Assembly (NCBI GenBank): GCA_028286165.1
Contig: JAPYMU010000102.1
Location: forward strand, 1 to 12,083
DNA: 12,083 nucleotides
Reading direction: 5' to 3'
Origin: Spongiicolonus versatilis
Lineage (GTDB): Bacteria > Pseudomonadota > Gammaproteobacteria > Arenicellales > Spongiicolonaceae
How positions within the stretch are numbered: the first letter of the stretch is position 1; each line of letters begins with the position of its first letter. The notes below the pieces were generated by a model. That model did no database searches and was not told the origin of the DNA. It was given only the letters and a program-made list of their open reading frames with translations. A program made the translations under genes and the position numbers. Below are positions 6,748 to 12,083 of the stretch, in pieces.

Positions 6748-7305
6748 ATGGACGCGGCCGCAAACCTTCACCCTCACCTCCGGCGCGCCGCGCGCGGCGG
6801 CGGGTTTTCGTTTATTGAATTGCTGGTGACGCTCAGCGTGCTTGCGCTGCTGGCGGCCTTTGCGGCGCCGGTTTTTCATTCCATGCTGGAAAAACAGCGG
6901 GTGTATGACGCGGCGACGCGCCTGTTTCACGACCTGGCCCGCGCCCGCAGCGAAGCGGTGCGGCGCGGGCAGACGGTGGCGCTGTGCAAAAGCGCCGGCG
7001 GTGAGGCCTGCAGTGGCGGCGGCGAGTGGAGCGACGGCTGGATTGTTTTTGTGGACCTGAACAACTCCGCAACCCGCGACAGCGGCGAGGCGGTCTTGCG
7101 CGTGCAGCAGAGCCTGGGCGGCAGCGCGCACACCCGCAACAGCGGCGGCGCGGCGGTGCATTTCAAGTCCACCGGCGCCCGCACCGGCGGCGGCGCGACC
7201 TGGCAATTCTGCGCGCCGGGCAAAACCGAAAGCATCTACGCCGTGTCGCTCTACCACAGCGGCCGGGCGCGGCTGATTAAAGATGAAAACAAGACCTGCG
7301 GGTAA
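6748..7305 (+). CDS. GspH/FimT-type pseudopilin
   Basis: The 185-residue protein has a class III prepilin signal: a 19-residue basic leader (MDAAANLHPHLRRAARGGG) ending in Gly, then mature Phe1, Ser2, Phe3, Ile4 and the obligatory Glu5 (FSFIELLVTLS), then a hydrophobic helix. The prepilin peptidase would cut after Gly19. Past the helix it matches the GspH/FimT domain: RSEAVRRGQTVALCKS, WSDGWIVFVD, a FKSTG segment and a C-terminal pair of cysteines spaced as in minor pilins. It is thus probably a minor pseudopilin of a type IV pilus or type II secretion machine. No other pilus gene is nearby, so it is an orphan here. The ATG lies 9 nt after the preceding stop, with only a weak G-rich sequence upstream. 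The C-terminus overlaps the next gene by 23 nt. Confidence 0.9.
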   Translation: MDAAANLHPHLRRAARGGGFSFIELLVTLSVLALLAAFAAPVFHSMLEKQRVYDAATRLFHDLARARSEAVRRGQTVALCKSAGGEACSGGGEWSDGWIVFVDLNNSATRDSGEAVLRVQQSLGGSAHTRNSGGAAVHFKSTGARTGGGATWQFCAPGKTESIYAVSLYHSGRARLIKDENKTCG

Positions 7306-7750
7306 ATTTTTTGCGCTGGGTTTTTTTCTGTGCACGGCGGCCGCGGCCGGCGACGTGCCGAACGGCTGCGTGCAGCAGTTGCTGGATGCGCAAACCGCGC
7401 GGCTGTCGGCATGCGCGGCGGTGGACGGCGTGGACGCCCGCCGCACCGGAACTCTGCCGGGCGGCGCGCGCCTGTACCTGGTTTACGAATTTCCCGGCGG
7501 CAGCGGCGTGTTCAGCAGCATGGTGGCGTTCACCGAGGACAACGGCGTGCTGCACCGCCTGTTTGTGCTGCACGGCGGCGACCGCTGCGACAACGGCATC
7601 AAGAGCGCGCGCATGCTCCCCGGCGGCGGTTTTGCGGTGGTCAGAAACCAAACACCGCTGGACCTGGGAACCGGCCCCGAGTTCTGCGCCACCTGCTGCG
7701 CCGGCACCAGGGAGGAGCATTACAACGCCGCCGGCGTCCGGATGAATTAG
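7283..7750 (+). CDS. Small exported cysteine-rich protein of unknown function
   Basis: The 155-residue product starts with a clear Sec signal peptide (MKTRPAGKFFALGFFLCTAA, cleavage near AAAAG-D at about residue 22). The predicted mature part of about 132 residues has six cysteines (29, 44, 102, 135, 138, 139), an even number consistent with three disulfides in the periplasm, and a CxxCC cluster near the end. I do not recognise a family. The start lies inside the pseudopilin frame (23-nt overlap), so translation is probably coupled, and the pair may act together at the envelope. Codon use (high G/C third positions) is that of a real gene. The TAG stop overlaps the convergent dtd stop by 3 nt. 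Confidence 0.75.
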   Translation: MKTRPAGKFFALGFFLCTAAAAGDVPNGCVQQLLDAQTARLSACAAVDGVDARRTGTLPGGARLYLVYEFPGGSGVFSSMVAFTEDNGVLHRLFVLHGGDRCDNGIKSARMLPGGGFAVVRNQTPLDLGTGPEFCATCCAGTREEHYNAAGVRMN

Positions 7751-8187
7751 CGCTGCAGGAGAATGGTCACCGGGCCGTCGTTCACCAGCGCCACTTCCAT
7801 GTGCGCGCCGAAGCGGCCGCTCTCAACCGCCGCCGCGCCGGCCTCGCGCAGGGCGGCGGTGAACAGGCCAAACATCTGGCGCGCCGGTGACGGCGGCATG
7901 GCCGGGGTGAAGTCGGGGCGGCGGCCCTTGCGGGTGTCGGCGCACAGGGTGAACTGCGGCACCGCCAGTACGCCGCCGCCGCTGTCCACCAGCGAGCGGC
8001 TGAAGCGGCCGTCGGCGCCGGCGAACAGGCGCATGTGGACGGTGCGGGCGGCGAGTTTGCGCACCATGGCTTCATCATCGCCGCGCTCAAAACCGACCAG
8101 CGCCAGCAGGCCGCCGTTGATGGCGCCGACCGTGGCGCCGTCCACGGTCACAGTTGCGCTGCTGACGCGCTGCAGGAGAACCTTCAG
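7747..8187 (-). CDS. dtd: D-aminoacyl-tRNA deacylase (probable CTG start)
   Basis: Dtd hydrolyses D-amino acids (and glycine) mis-attached to tRNA, a chirality check on translation. The family motifs are PQFTLCADTRKGRRPDF (usually SQFTL; the Ser is Pro here) and NDGPVT, the cross-subunit Gly-cisPro motif. GRFGAHM and the closing strand ILLQR also match. The first ATG/GTG-type start is a GTG at 8151 (MTVDGATVG), but that would delete the first beta strand. Reading 12 codons further upstream gives, from a CTG at 8187-8185, MKVLLQRVSSATVTVDG, the canonical Dtd N-terminus, and a 146-residue length against 145 in E. coli. No ATG, GTG or TTG occurs in frame in the 15 codons up to and including it. 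The CTG overlaps the pnp stop as CTGA, mirroring ATGA coupling. So a CUG start is the best reading; translation by reinitiation after pnp is likely. Confidence 0.9.
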   Translation of the reverse strand: MKVLLQRVSSATVTVDGATVGAINGGLLALVGFERGDDEAMVRKLAARTVHMRLFAGADGRFSRSLVDSGGGVLAVPQFTLCADTRKGRRPDFTPAMPPSPARQMFGLFTAALREAGAAAVESGRFGAHMEVALVNDGPVTILLQR

Positions 8188-10289
8188 GCGGCTTCTTCCA
8201 CGGCCTTCATGCTGAGCCGCACGCGCCCCTGCTTGTCCACCTCCAGCACCTTGACCTTCACCGTCTCGCCCTCGCGCAGTTTGTCGCTGACGTTCTCCAC
8301 CCGCTGGTGGGAAATTTGCGACACATGCACCAGGCCGTCGCGGCCGGGGAGGATGTTGACGAAAGCGCCGAAGTCCATCAGCCGCACCACCTTGCCCTCG
8401 TACACCGTGCCGACCTCCACATCGGCGGTGATTTGCTCGATGCGCCGCCGCGCCTCGTCGCTGGCCTGCTGGTCGCTGGAGGCGATGCGGATGGTGCCGC
8501 TGTTGTCGGGGTCGATGTCAATGGTGGCGCCGGTGGTTTCGGTAATCTCGCGGATGACGGCGCCGCCCTTGCCGATGACATCGCGAATCTTGTCCGGCGG
8601 GATGCGGATGGTGAGGATGCGCGGCGCGTAGGCCGACATTTCCTGGCGCGGCGCGGCGATGGCGCTGTTCATCTCGCCGAGAATGTGGGTGCGCGCCTCC
8701 TTCGCCTGCTGCAGCGCGATCTCCATGATCTGCGGCGTGATGCCCTCAATCTTGATGTCCATCTGCAGGGCGGTGACGCCGTCCGGCGTACCGGCGACCT
8801 TGAAGTCCATGTCGCCGAGGTGGTCCTCGTCGCCGAGGATGTCGGTGAGCACGGCGAAACGGTTGTCCTCTTTAATCAGGCCCATGGCAACGCCGGCCAC
8901 CGGTGATTTAATCTTCACCCCGGCGTCCATCAGCGACAAACTGGCGCCGCACACCGTGGCCATGGAACTGCTGCCGTTGGACTCGGTGATTTCCGACACC
9001 ACCCGAATCACGTACGGAAAATCCTCGCGCCCCGGCAGCAGCGAGGCCAGCGCGCGCTTGGCCAGTTTGCCGTGGCCAATCTCGCGCCGCTTGGGCGAGC
9101 CGACGCGGCCGGTCTCGCCCACGCAGTAGGGCGGAAAATTGTAGTGCAGCAGAAAGCGGTCGCGGTATTCGCCCTCCAGCGCGTCGATGATTTGCGAGTC
9201 CTGTTTCTCGGTGCCGAGGGTGGTGACGACGATGGCCTGGGTTTCGCCGCGGGTGAAGCAGGCGGAACCGTGGGCGCGCGGCAGGAGGCCGGTTTCAATG
9301 CTGATGGGGCGGACGGTGCGGGTGTCGCGGCCGTCAATGCGCGGCTCGCCGTCCAAAATGCGGCGGCGCACCACGTTTTTTTCTATTTTTTTGACGGCGT
9401 CCTTCACCGCCCCGGCTTTGGCCTCATCCTCATCGCCGCCCTCACCGACAATCCCGGCCACCGCGGCGTCGCGGATTTCCTCCAGTGCGGACTGGCGCTC
9501 GGGCTTTTCGGCGATGCGGTAGGCGGCGAGAATTTTTTCCTCAGCCGCAGCGCGCACCGATTCCGCCAGCGCGTCGTCCTCTTCGGCCGGCTGCCAGTCC
9601 CACGGCACCCGCCCGGCCTCCTCGCCCAACTCCTGGATGGCGCGAATGGCGGCCTGCATCTGCTCATGGCCGAAAACCACGGCGCCGAGCATCTCGCTCT
9701 CCGACAACTGCGCCGCCTCGGACTCCACCATCAGCACCGCCGACTCGGTGCCGGCGACCACCAGGTCCAGTTTGGACTTGCCGGCCAGGTCGGCGGCCGG
9801 CGGGTTCAGCACATAGCCGCCGTCCACAAACCCCACCCGCGCCGCGCCCACCGGGCCGTTGAACGGAATGCCCGACAAGTGCAACGCCGCCGAGGAACCG
9901 AGCATGGCCACGATGGCCGGGTCAATCTGCGGATCCACCGACATCACAGTGGCGATGATTTGCACTTCGTAGCGGAAACTTTTGGGAAACATGGGGCGGA
10001 TGGGGCGGTCAATGAGGCGGCAGGTGAGGACGGCTTTTTCCGACGGGCGGCCTTCACGCTTAAAAAAACCGCCGGGGATTCTGCCGGCGGCGTAGGTGCG
10101 TTCCTCGTAGTCCACGGTCAGCGGCAGAAAGTCGCGCTGCTCGCGGTTGCGGTTGCCGGTCACGGTACACAGCACGGCGCTGTCGCCCATGCTGGCCATC
10201 ACCGCCCCGCCGGCCTGCCGCGCCAGGGCGCCGGTTTCAAGTTTGACCGTGTGCGGGCCGTAGGGGAAAGTTTTGCTTGCTTTGTTCAA
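8184..10289 (-). CDS. pnp: Polynucleotide phosphorylase
   Basis: PNPase is the trimeric 3'-5' phosphorolytic exoribonuclease of mRNA decay, a degradosome partner of RNase E. The 701 residues show two RNase PH domains, a linking helical domain, a KH domain (about 553-615, GKGG loop at 573-576) and an S1 domain (about 622-692; DFGAFVNILPG). In the second PH domain the active site is intact: SNGSSSMA and GDEDHLGDMDFK with Asp489, Asp495 and Lys497, matching E. coli Asp486, Asp492 and Lys494. The start is a TTG at 10289-10287, giving MNKASKTFPYGPHTV; a strong GAGGA lies 7 nt upstream and the N-terminus aligns with the family. It follows rpsO by 44 nt, the common rpsO-pnp order. The tail after S1 is shorter than in E. 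coli. Confidence 0.98.
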   Translation of the reverse strand: MNKASKTFPYGPHTVKLETGALARQAGGAVMASMGDSAVLCTVTGNRNREQRDFLPLTVDYEERTYAAGRIPGGFFKREGRPSEKAVLTCRLIDRPIRPMFPKSFRYEVQIIATVMSVDPQIDPAIVAMLGSSAALHLSGIPFNGPVGAARVGFVDGGYVLNPPAADLAGKSKLDLVVAGTESAVLMVESEAAQLSESEMLGAVVFGHEQMQAAIRAIQELGEEAGRVPWDWQPAEEDDALAESVRAAAEEKILAAYRIAEKPERQSALEEIRDAAVAGIVGEGGDEDEAKAGAVKDAVKKIEKNVVRRRILDGEPRIDGRDTRTVRPISIETGLLPRAHGSACFTRGETQAIVVTTLGTEKQDSQIIDALEGEYRDRFLLHYNFPPYCVGETGRVGSPKRREIGHGKLAKRALASLLPGREDFPYVIRVVSEITESNGSSSMATVCGASLSLMDAGVKIKSPVAGVAMGLIKEDNRFAVLTDILGDEDHLGDMDFKVAGTPDGVTALQMDIKIEGITPQIMEIALQQAKEARTHILGEMNSAIAAPRQEMSAYAPRILTIRIPPDKIRDVIGKGGAVIREITETTGATIDIDPDNSGTIRIASSDQQASDEARRRIEQITADVEVGTVYEGKVVRLMDFGAFVNILPGRDGLVHVSQISHQRVENVSDKLREGETVKVKVLEVDKQGRVRLSMKAVEEAA

Positions 10290-10296
10290 GACAGGT

Positions 10297-10301
10297 TCCT
10301 C
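10297..10301 (-). promoter_or_regulatory. Ribosome binding site that fixes the pnp TTG start
   Basis: On the minus strand GAGGA (complement of 10297-10301) stands 7 nt before the TTG at 10289. No ATG in the right frame lies near, and the next downstream ATG would remove the first PNPase strand. This supports UUG as the genuine start. Confidence 0.7.
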
Positions 10302-10333
10302 GCAGTGGAAAAGGGGAGAATTTTGCGGCGCGG

Positions 10334-10603
10334 TTATTTTCGCAGGCCGAGCCGGGAAATGAGCGCGCGGTAGCGCTCGATGTTTTTGCTTTTCAGGTAG
10401 TCCAGCAACTTGCGCCGCCGGTTCACCAGCCGCAACAGCCCCTGCCGCGAATGGCGGTCCTGGGCGTGGGTCTGGAAATGCTGCGCCAAGTCATTAATCC
10501 GCGCCGTCATCAGCGCGACCTGCACCTCGGCGGAGCCGGTGTCCCCGGCGCCGCGCCCGTATTCGCCGACAATGGCGGCTTTGTTTTCGCTGGTGAGTGC
10601 CAT
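10334..10603 (-). CDS. rpsO: 30S ribosomal protein S15
   Basis: S15 binds the three-way junction of helices 20-22 in 16S rRNA early in small-subunit assembly. The 89 residues equal the E. coli length and carry the family landmarks: TGSAEVQVALMTARINDLAQH (26 on, loop and helix 2), HSRQGLLRLVNRRRKLLDYL and the C-terminal YRALISRLGLRK. The ATG at 10603 has GGAG 5 nt upstream. Its own promoter lies about 35 bp upstream, and pnp follows 44 bp downstream with no obvious terminator between them, so the two are probably co-transcribed. Confidence 0.98.
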   Translation of the reverse strand: MALTSENKAAIVGEYGRGAGDTGSAEVQVALMTARINDLAQHFQTHAQDRHSRQGLLRLVNRRRKLLDYLKSKNIERYRALISRLGLRK

Positions 10604-10612
10604 GATTGCTCC

Positions 10613-10628
10613 GCCGCCAAGGGGCGAC
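10613..10628 (-). promoter_or_regulatory. Leader hairpin abutting the rpsO Shine-Dalgarno
   Basis: The mRNA would read GTCGCC-CCTT-GGCGGC, a six-pair stem (one U-G pair) with a four-base loop, ending exactly where the GGAG Shine-Dalgarno (10612-10609) begins. With the promoter at 10637-10665, it would sit at the very 5' end of the transcript. S15 of several bacteria represses its own mRNA through leader structures, so this is a candidate operator, though a GC-rich stem can also arise by chance. Confidence 0.4.
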
Positions 10629-10636
10629 GGGGGCGG

Positions 10637-10665
10637 ATAATACGCCCGGGCGGCGGCGGGTGCAA
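10637..10665 (-). promoter_or_regulatory. Sigma70 promoter of rpsO
   Basis: On the minus strand TTGCAC (10665-10660) and TATTAT (10642-10637) are separated by an ideal 17 bp. A run of eight A residues (complement of 10668-10675) just upstream of the -35 resembles an UP element. The predicted start is about 27 nt before the rpsO ATG. Confidence 0.85.
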
Positions 10666-10701
10666 GGTTTTTTTTGCCGGGCGGCGGCTGCCGGATGCAC
10701 G

Positions 10702-10730
10702 AAAAAAAGGGGCGGCGCAAAGGCCGCCCC
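10702..10730 (-). terminator. Rho-independent terminator after the hsp20 gene
   Basis: Read on the minus strand: an eight-pair perfect stem GGGGCGGC / GCCGCCCC (10730-10723 and 10716-10709) around a six-base loop, followed by seven T residues (complement of 10702-10708). It lies 24 nt past the hsp20 stop and just before the rpsO promoter, insulating heat-shock transcription from rpsO-pnp-dtd. Confidence 0.93.
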
Positions 10731-10753
10731 GGGGCGCCGGCTGGCACGCCGGC

Positions 10754-11197
10754 TCAGCCGGCTTTGATTTCGATGCGCTTGGGCTGCGCCTCGCTGGCCT
10801 TGGGCAGGTGGATTTCCAGAATGCCGTCGGCGAAGTTGGCCCGGGCCCTGGCATCGTCCACCGCGGTGCCGAAGCGCAGGGAGCGGACAAACTCGCCGCT
10901 GCGCAACTCACGGCGGATGACGCGGCCGTCTTCTTTTTCGCTGTCGCGGCTCTCGCTGCGGGCGTTGACGGTCAGGACGCCATCCTGCAGGGAGATGTCC
11001 ACGTCTTTCTGCTTCACGCCGGGCAGTTCCACGCGCACGTCGTAGGCGTCTTCTTTTTCCACCACATCAAGCGGCGGAGTCAGCGCCGCGCCGCGCTCGT
11101 CGGACAGCAGCGGGTGAAACAGTTGCTCCATCCAGGCGTCAATGTCGCCGATGGGGCCGATGCCTCTGCGCACCGGCAAGGCTGCAAGAGTGTTCAT
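10754..11197 (-). CDS. Small heat-shock protein, Hsp20/alpha-crystallin family
   Basis: Hsp20 proteins are ATP-independent holdases that form oligomers in the cytoplasm and keep unfolding proteins refoldable by DnaK/ClpB. The 147-residue product has an N-terminal arm (1-40), an alpha-crystallin domain (about 42-135; PPLDVVEKEDAYDVRVELPG, then GEFVRSLRF) and the family signature ANFADGILEIHLP (120-132). The usual C-terminal I/V-x-I/V tail is represented by IEI (142-144). The start is the ATG at 11197, which has a perfect GGAGGT 5 nt upstream. A sigma32-type promoter upstream and a strong terminator downstream make it a one-gene heat-shock unit. Confidence 0.96.
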   Translation of the reverse strand: MNTLAALPVRRGIGPIGDIDAWMEQLFHPLLSDERGAALTPPLDVVEKEDAYDVRVELPGVKQKDVDISLQDGVLTVNARSESRDSEKEDGRVIRRELRSGEFVRSLRFGTAVDDARARANFADGILEIHLPKASEAQPKRIEIKAG

Positions 11198-11232
11198 GGT
11201 TAACCTCCGATGGTTGGTTGTGTTGCTTTGGT

Positions 11233-11260
11233 ATCTGGGGGCGGCGGCGGCGGTTTCAAG
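11233..11260 (-). promoter_or_regulatory. Sigma32 (RpoH) heat-shock promoter of the hsp20 gene
   Basis: On the minus strand CTTGAAA (11260-11254) is the exact RpoH -35 consensus. After a 13-bp GCC-repeat spacer comes CCCCAGAT (11240-11233), matching the CCCCATNT -10 at seven of eight positions. The start codon is 35 bp downstream of the -10. Together with the Hsp20 product this is strong evidence for heat-shock control. Confidence 0.9.
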
Positions 11261-11280
11261 CGGCGCCAAATGCAAACTGC

Positions 11281-11286
11281 TACCCT
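11281..11286 (+). promoter_or_regulatory. Possible -10 element (TACCCT) before the permease gene
   Basis: The same hexamer as upstream of dapF, here 7 nt before the ATG at 11294 and without a Shine-Dalgarno between. It could direct a leaderless mRNA. No good -35 is seen, so this is only a suggestion. Confidence 0.25.
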
Positions 11287-11293
11287 GCAAGTG

Positions 11294-12083
11294 ATGGCCG
11301 CCGGCTCTGTTGATTTTTTAACCATCGCCGCCGCGCTGGCGCCGCTGGCGGTGGCGCTGGCGCTGGTGATGGGCGGGCGCGGCGTACCGCTGGCGGCGGC
11401 GGCCGGCATGGCGGTGGCACTGGCGCTGGTGGCGCTCACCGACTTCAGCATCGCGCCGGCGGCGCTGCCGGGGGCGGCGGCGACGGTGCTGATACTGGCG
11501 CTGTCGGTGGCCATGGTGGTGGCGCCGGGGCAGTATCTGGTGGCGGTGCTGCGCGCGCACGGCATCATCGACGGGCTGGCCGCGCGCATCGACGGAATCG
11601 CCATGGCGCGCGAGCGCAAGGCGCTCATCACGGTGCTGGGCATCGCGCCGGCCGTGGAATCGCTGACCGGCTTCGGCGTGTCCATGTTCATCAGTTTGCC
11701 CATACTGCTGCACCTGTACGGCCGCCGGCGCGGCTTTTACCTCGGCCTGCTGGGAATGAACATCATGCCGTGGGGCACTTTCGCGCTGGCGACGTTAGTG
11801 GGCTCGGCCATCGCCGGCGTGGACCTGCGTGAACTCGGCATCGCCACCAGCATGACCAGCGCGCTGGTGTTCCCGCTGTTAGGCGTTGCGGCGGTGGCGG
11901 TGATGGGCGGCGGCCGGGCGTTGCGCGCGCATGGCTGGTTCGGGCTGGCGCTGGGCATGGCGCTGTCGGCGCTGCTGTTTGTGGGCAACCGCTTCCTGGT
12001 GGTGGAGGCGGCGGGGGTGTTTGCCGGCGCCGGGGTGATTCTCATGGGCGCGCTGCTGGGGCGGCCGGCGGCCGGGGCGGTGG
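11294..12083 (+). CDS. Multi-pass membrane permease, probably L-lactate permease (LctP/LldP) family, partial
   Basis: The frame is open from the ATG at 11294 to the window edge (263 residues) and continues beyond it. It is very hydrophobic, with about seven or eight candidate membrane spans (for example near 8-26, 31-49, 62-78, 112-140, 147-174, 185-204, 215-233, 238-255), so it encodes an inner-membrane transporter. The short loop ESLTGFG at 122-128 sits where L-lactate permeases carry an E-x-x-x-GFG element. The following MNIMPWGTFALATLVG also fits that family, which is about 530 residues long, so roughly half is visible. A distant relative with other organic-acid substrates is equally possible. 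It is divergent from the heat-shock gene, sharing a 96-bp intergenic region. There is no clear ribosome binding site; a GTG at 11291 adds one residue. Confidence 0.7.
   Translation, partial: MAAGSVDFLTIAAALAPLAVALALVMGGRGVPLAAAAGMAVALALVALTDFSIAPAALPGAAATVLILALSVAMVVAPGQYLVAVLRAHGIIDGLAARIDGIAMARERKALITVLGIAPAVESLTGFGVSMFISLPILLHLYGRRRGFYLGLLGMNIMPWGTFALATLVGSAIAGVDLRELGIATSMTSALVFPLLGVAAVAVMGGGRALRAHGWFGLALGMALSALLFVGNRFLVVEAAGVFAGAGVILMGALLGRPAAGAV

Noticed and set aside
5842..7446. Long open frame on the - strand (534 codons) opposite the aminotransferase and pseudopilin
   Set aside because: It crosses two recognisable genes on the other strand, has low-complexity Ala/Gly/His/Arg composition, and has no start site with a ribosome binding site.
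7751..8180. 13-bp direct repeat CGCTGCAGGAGAA at 7751-7763 and 8168-8180, flanking dtd
   Set aside because: Both copies encode the Leu-Leu-Gln-Arg strands at the two ends of Dtd, so the match is explained by coding; no sign of a mobile element or attachment site.
9072..10373. Long open frame on the + strand (433 codons) antisense to pnp
   Set aside because: It lies wholly opposite a clear PNPase gene; its translation is His/Gly/Ala/Arg-rich with no family motif, as expected for the complement of a high-GC3 gene.
10277..11203. Open frame on the + strand (308 codons) across rpsO and hsp20
   Set aside because: It covers two intact genes, a terminator and a promoter on the opposite strand; its composition is that of a shadow.
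1..12083. Search for CRISPR arrays, tRNA or rRNA genes, insertion sequences, toxin-antitoxin or defence genes
   Set aside because: No regularly spaced repeats, no cloverleaf or rRNA sequence, no transposase motifs and no recognisable defence domain seen by eye.

Overview
This window looks like chromosomal DNA from a high-GC gammaproteobacterium-like organism. It carries the dapF - DUF484 (yigA-type) - xerC order known from E. coli and Pseudomonas, PrmB, and an rpsO-pnp pair. Nearly every coding codon ends in G or C, so many long antisense frames are open. I treat those as shadows. I see no rRNA, tRNA, CRISPR array, insertion sequence or defence island. The content is mostly housekeeping, with a few odd points.

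Left part (1-2863, + strand): the C-terminal end of an unrecognised gene, then dapF (lysine and peptidoglycan precursor synthesis), a DUF484 protein overlapping dapF by ATGA, and xerC (chromosome dimer resolution). xerC ends 4 bp from a convergent orphan ParA-type ATPase (2868-3491, - strand). Between parA and rpmE lie about 310 bp without an intact gene. This stretch holds what looks like a frameshifted remnant of a secreted or repeat-type protein on the - strand, followed by a good sigma70 promoter for rpmE.

Middle (3826-7750, + strand): rpmE (ribosomal protein L31), prmB (methyltransferase for ribosomal protein L3), and the strangest gene of the window. This is a 595-residue open frame that joins a membrane-anchored ChaN/EreA-like domain to a class I aspartate aminotransferase lacking its first 65 or so residues. 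After it come an orphan type IV pilus/type II secretion pseudopilin (GspH/FimT type) and a small cysteine-rich exported protein that overlaps it.

Right part (7747-11197, - strand, read right to left): a small heat-shock protein with a textbook sigma32 promoter and a rho-independent terminator; then rpsO with its own sigma70 promoter and a leader hairpin, pnp with a UUG start, and dtd, which appears to start at a CUG codon overlapping the pnp stop (CTGA). Divergent from the heat-shock gene is the start of a multi-membrane-span permease resembling the L-lactate permease (LctP/LldP) family, running off the right edge.

Functionally, the window combines cell-wall and lysine supply (dapF), chromosome resolution (xerC), ribosome build-up and modification (rpmE, prmB, rpsO), RNA turnover (pnp), translation proofreading (dtd) and protein homeostasis (Hsp20). 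The best candidates for something unusual are the ChaN-like/aminotransferase chimera, the CUG start of dtd, and SD-less starts preceded by TACCCT that may be leaderless.
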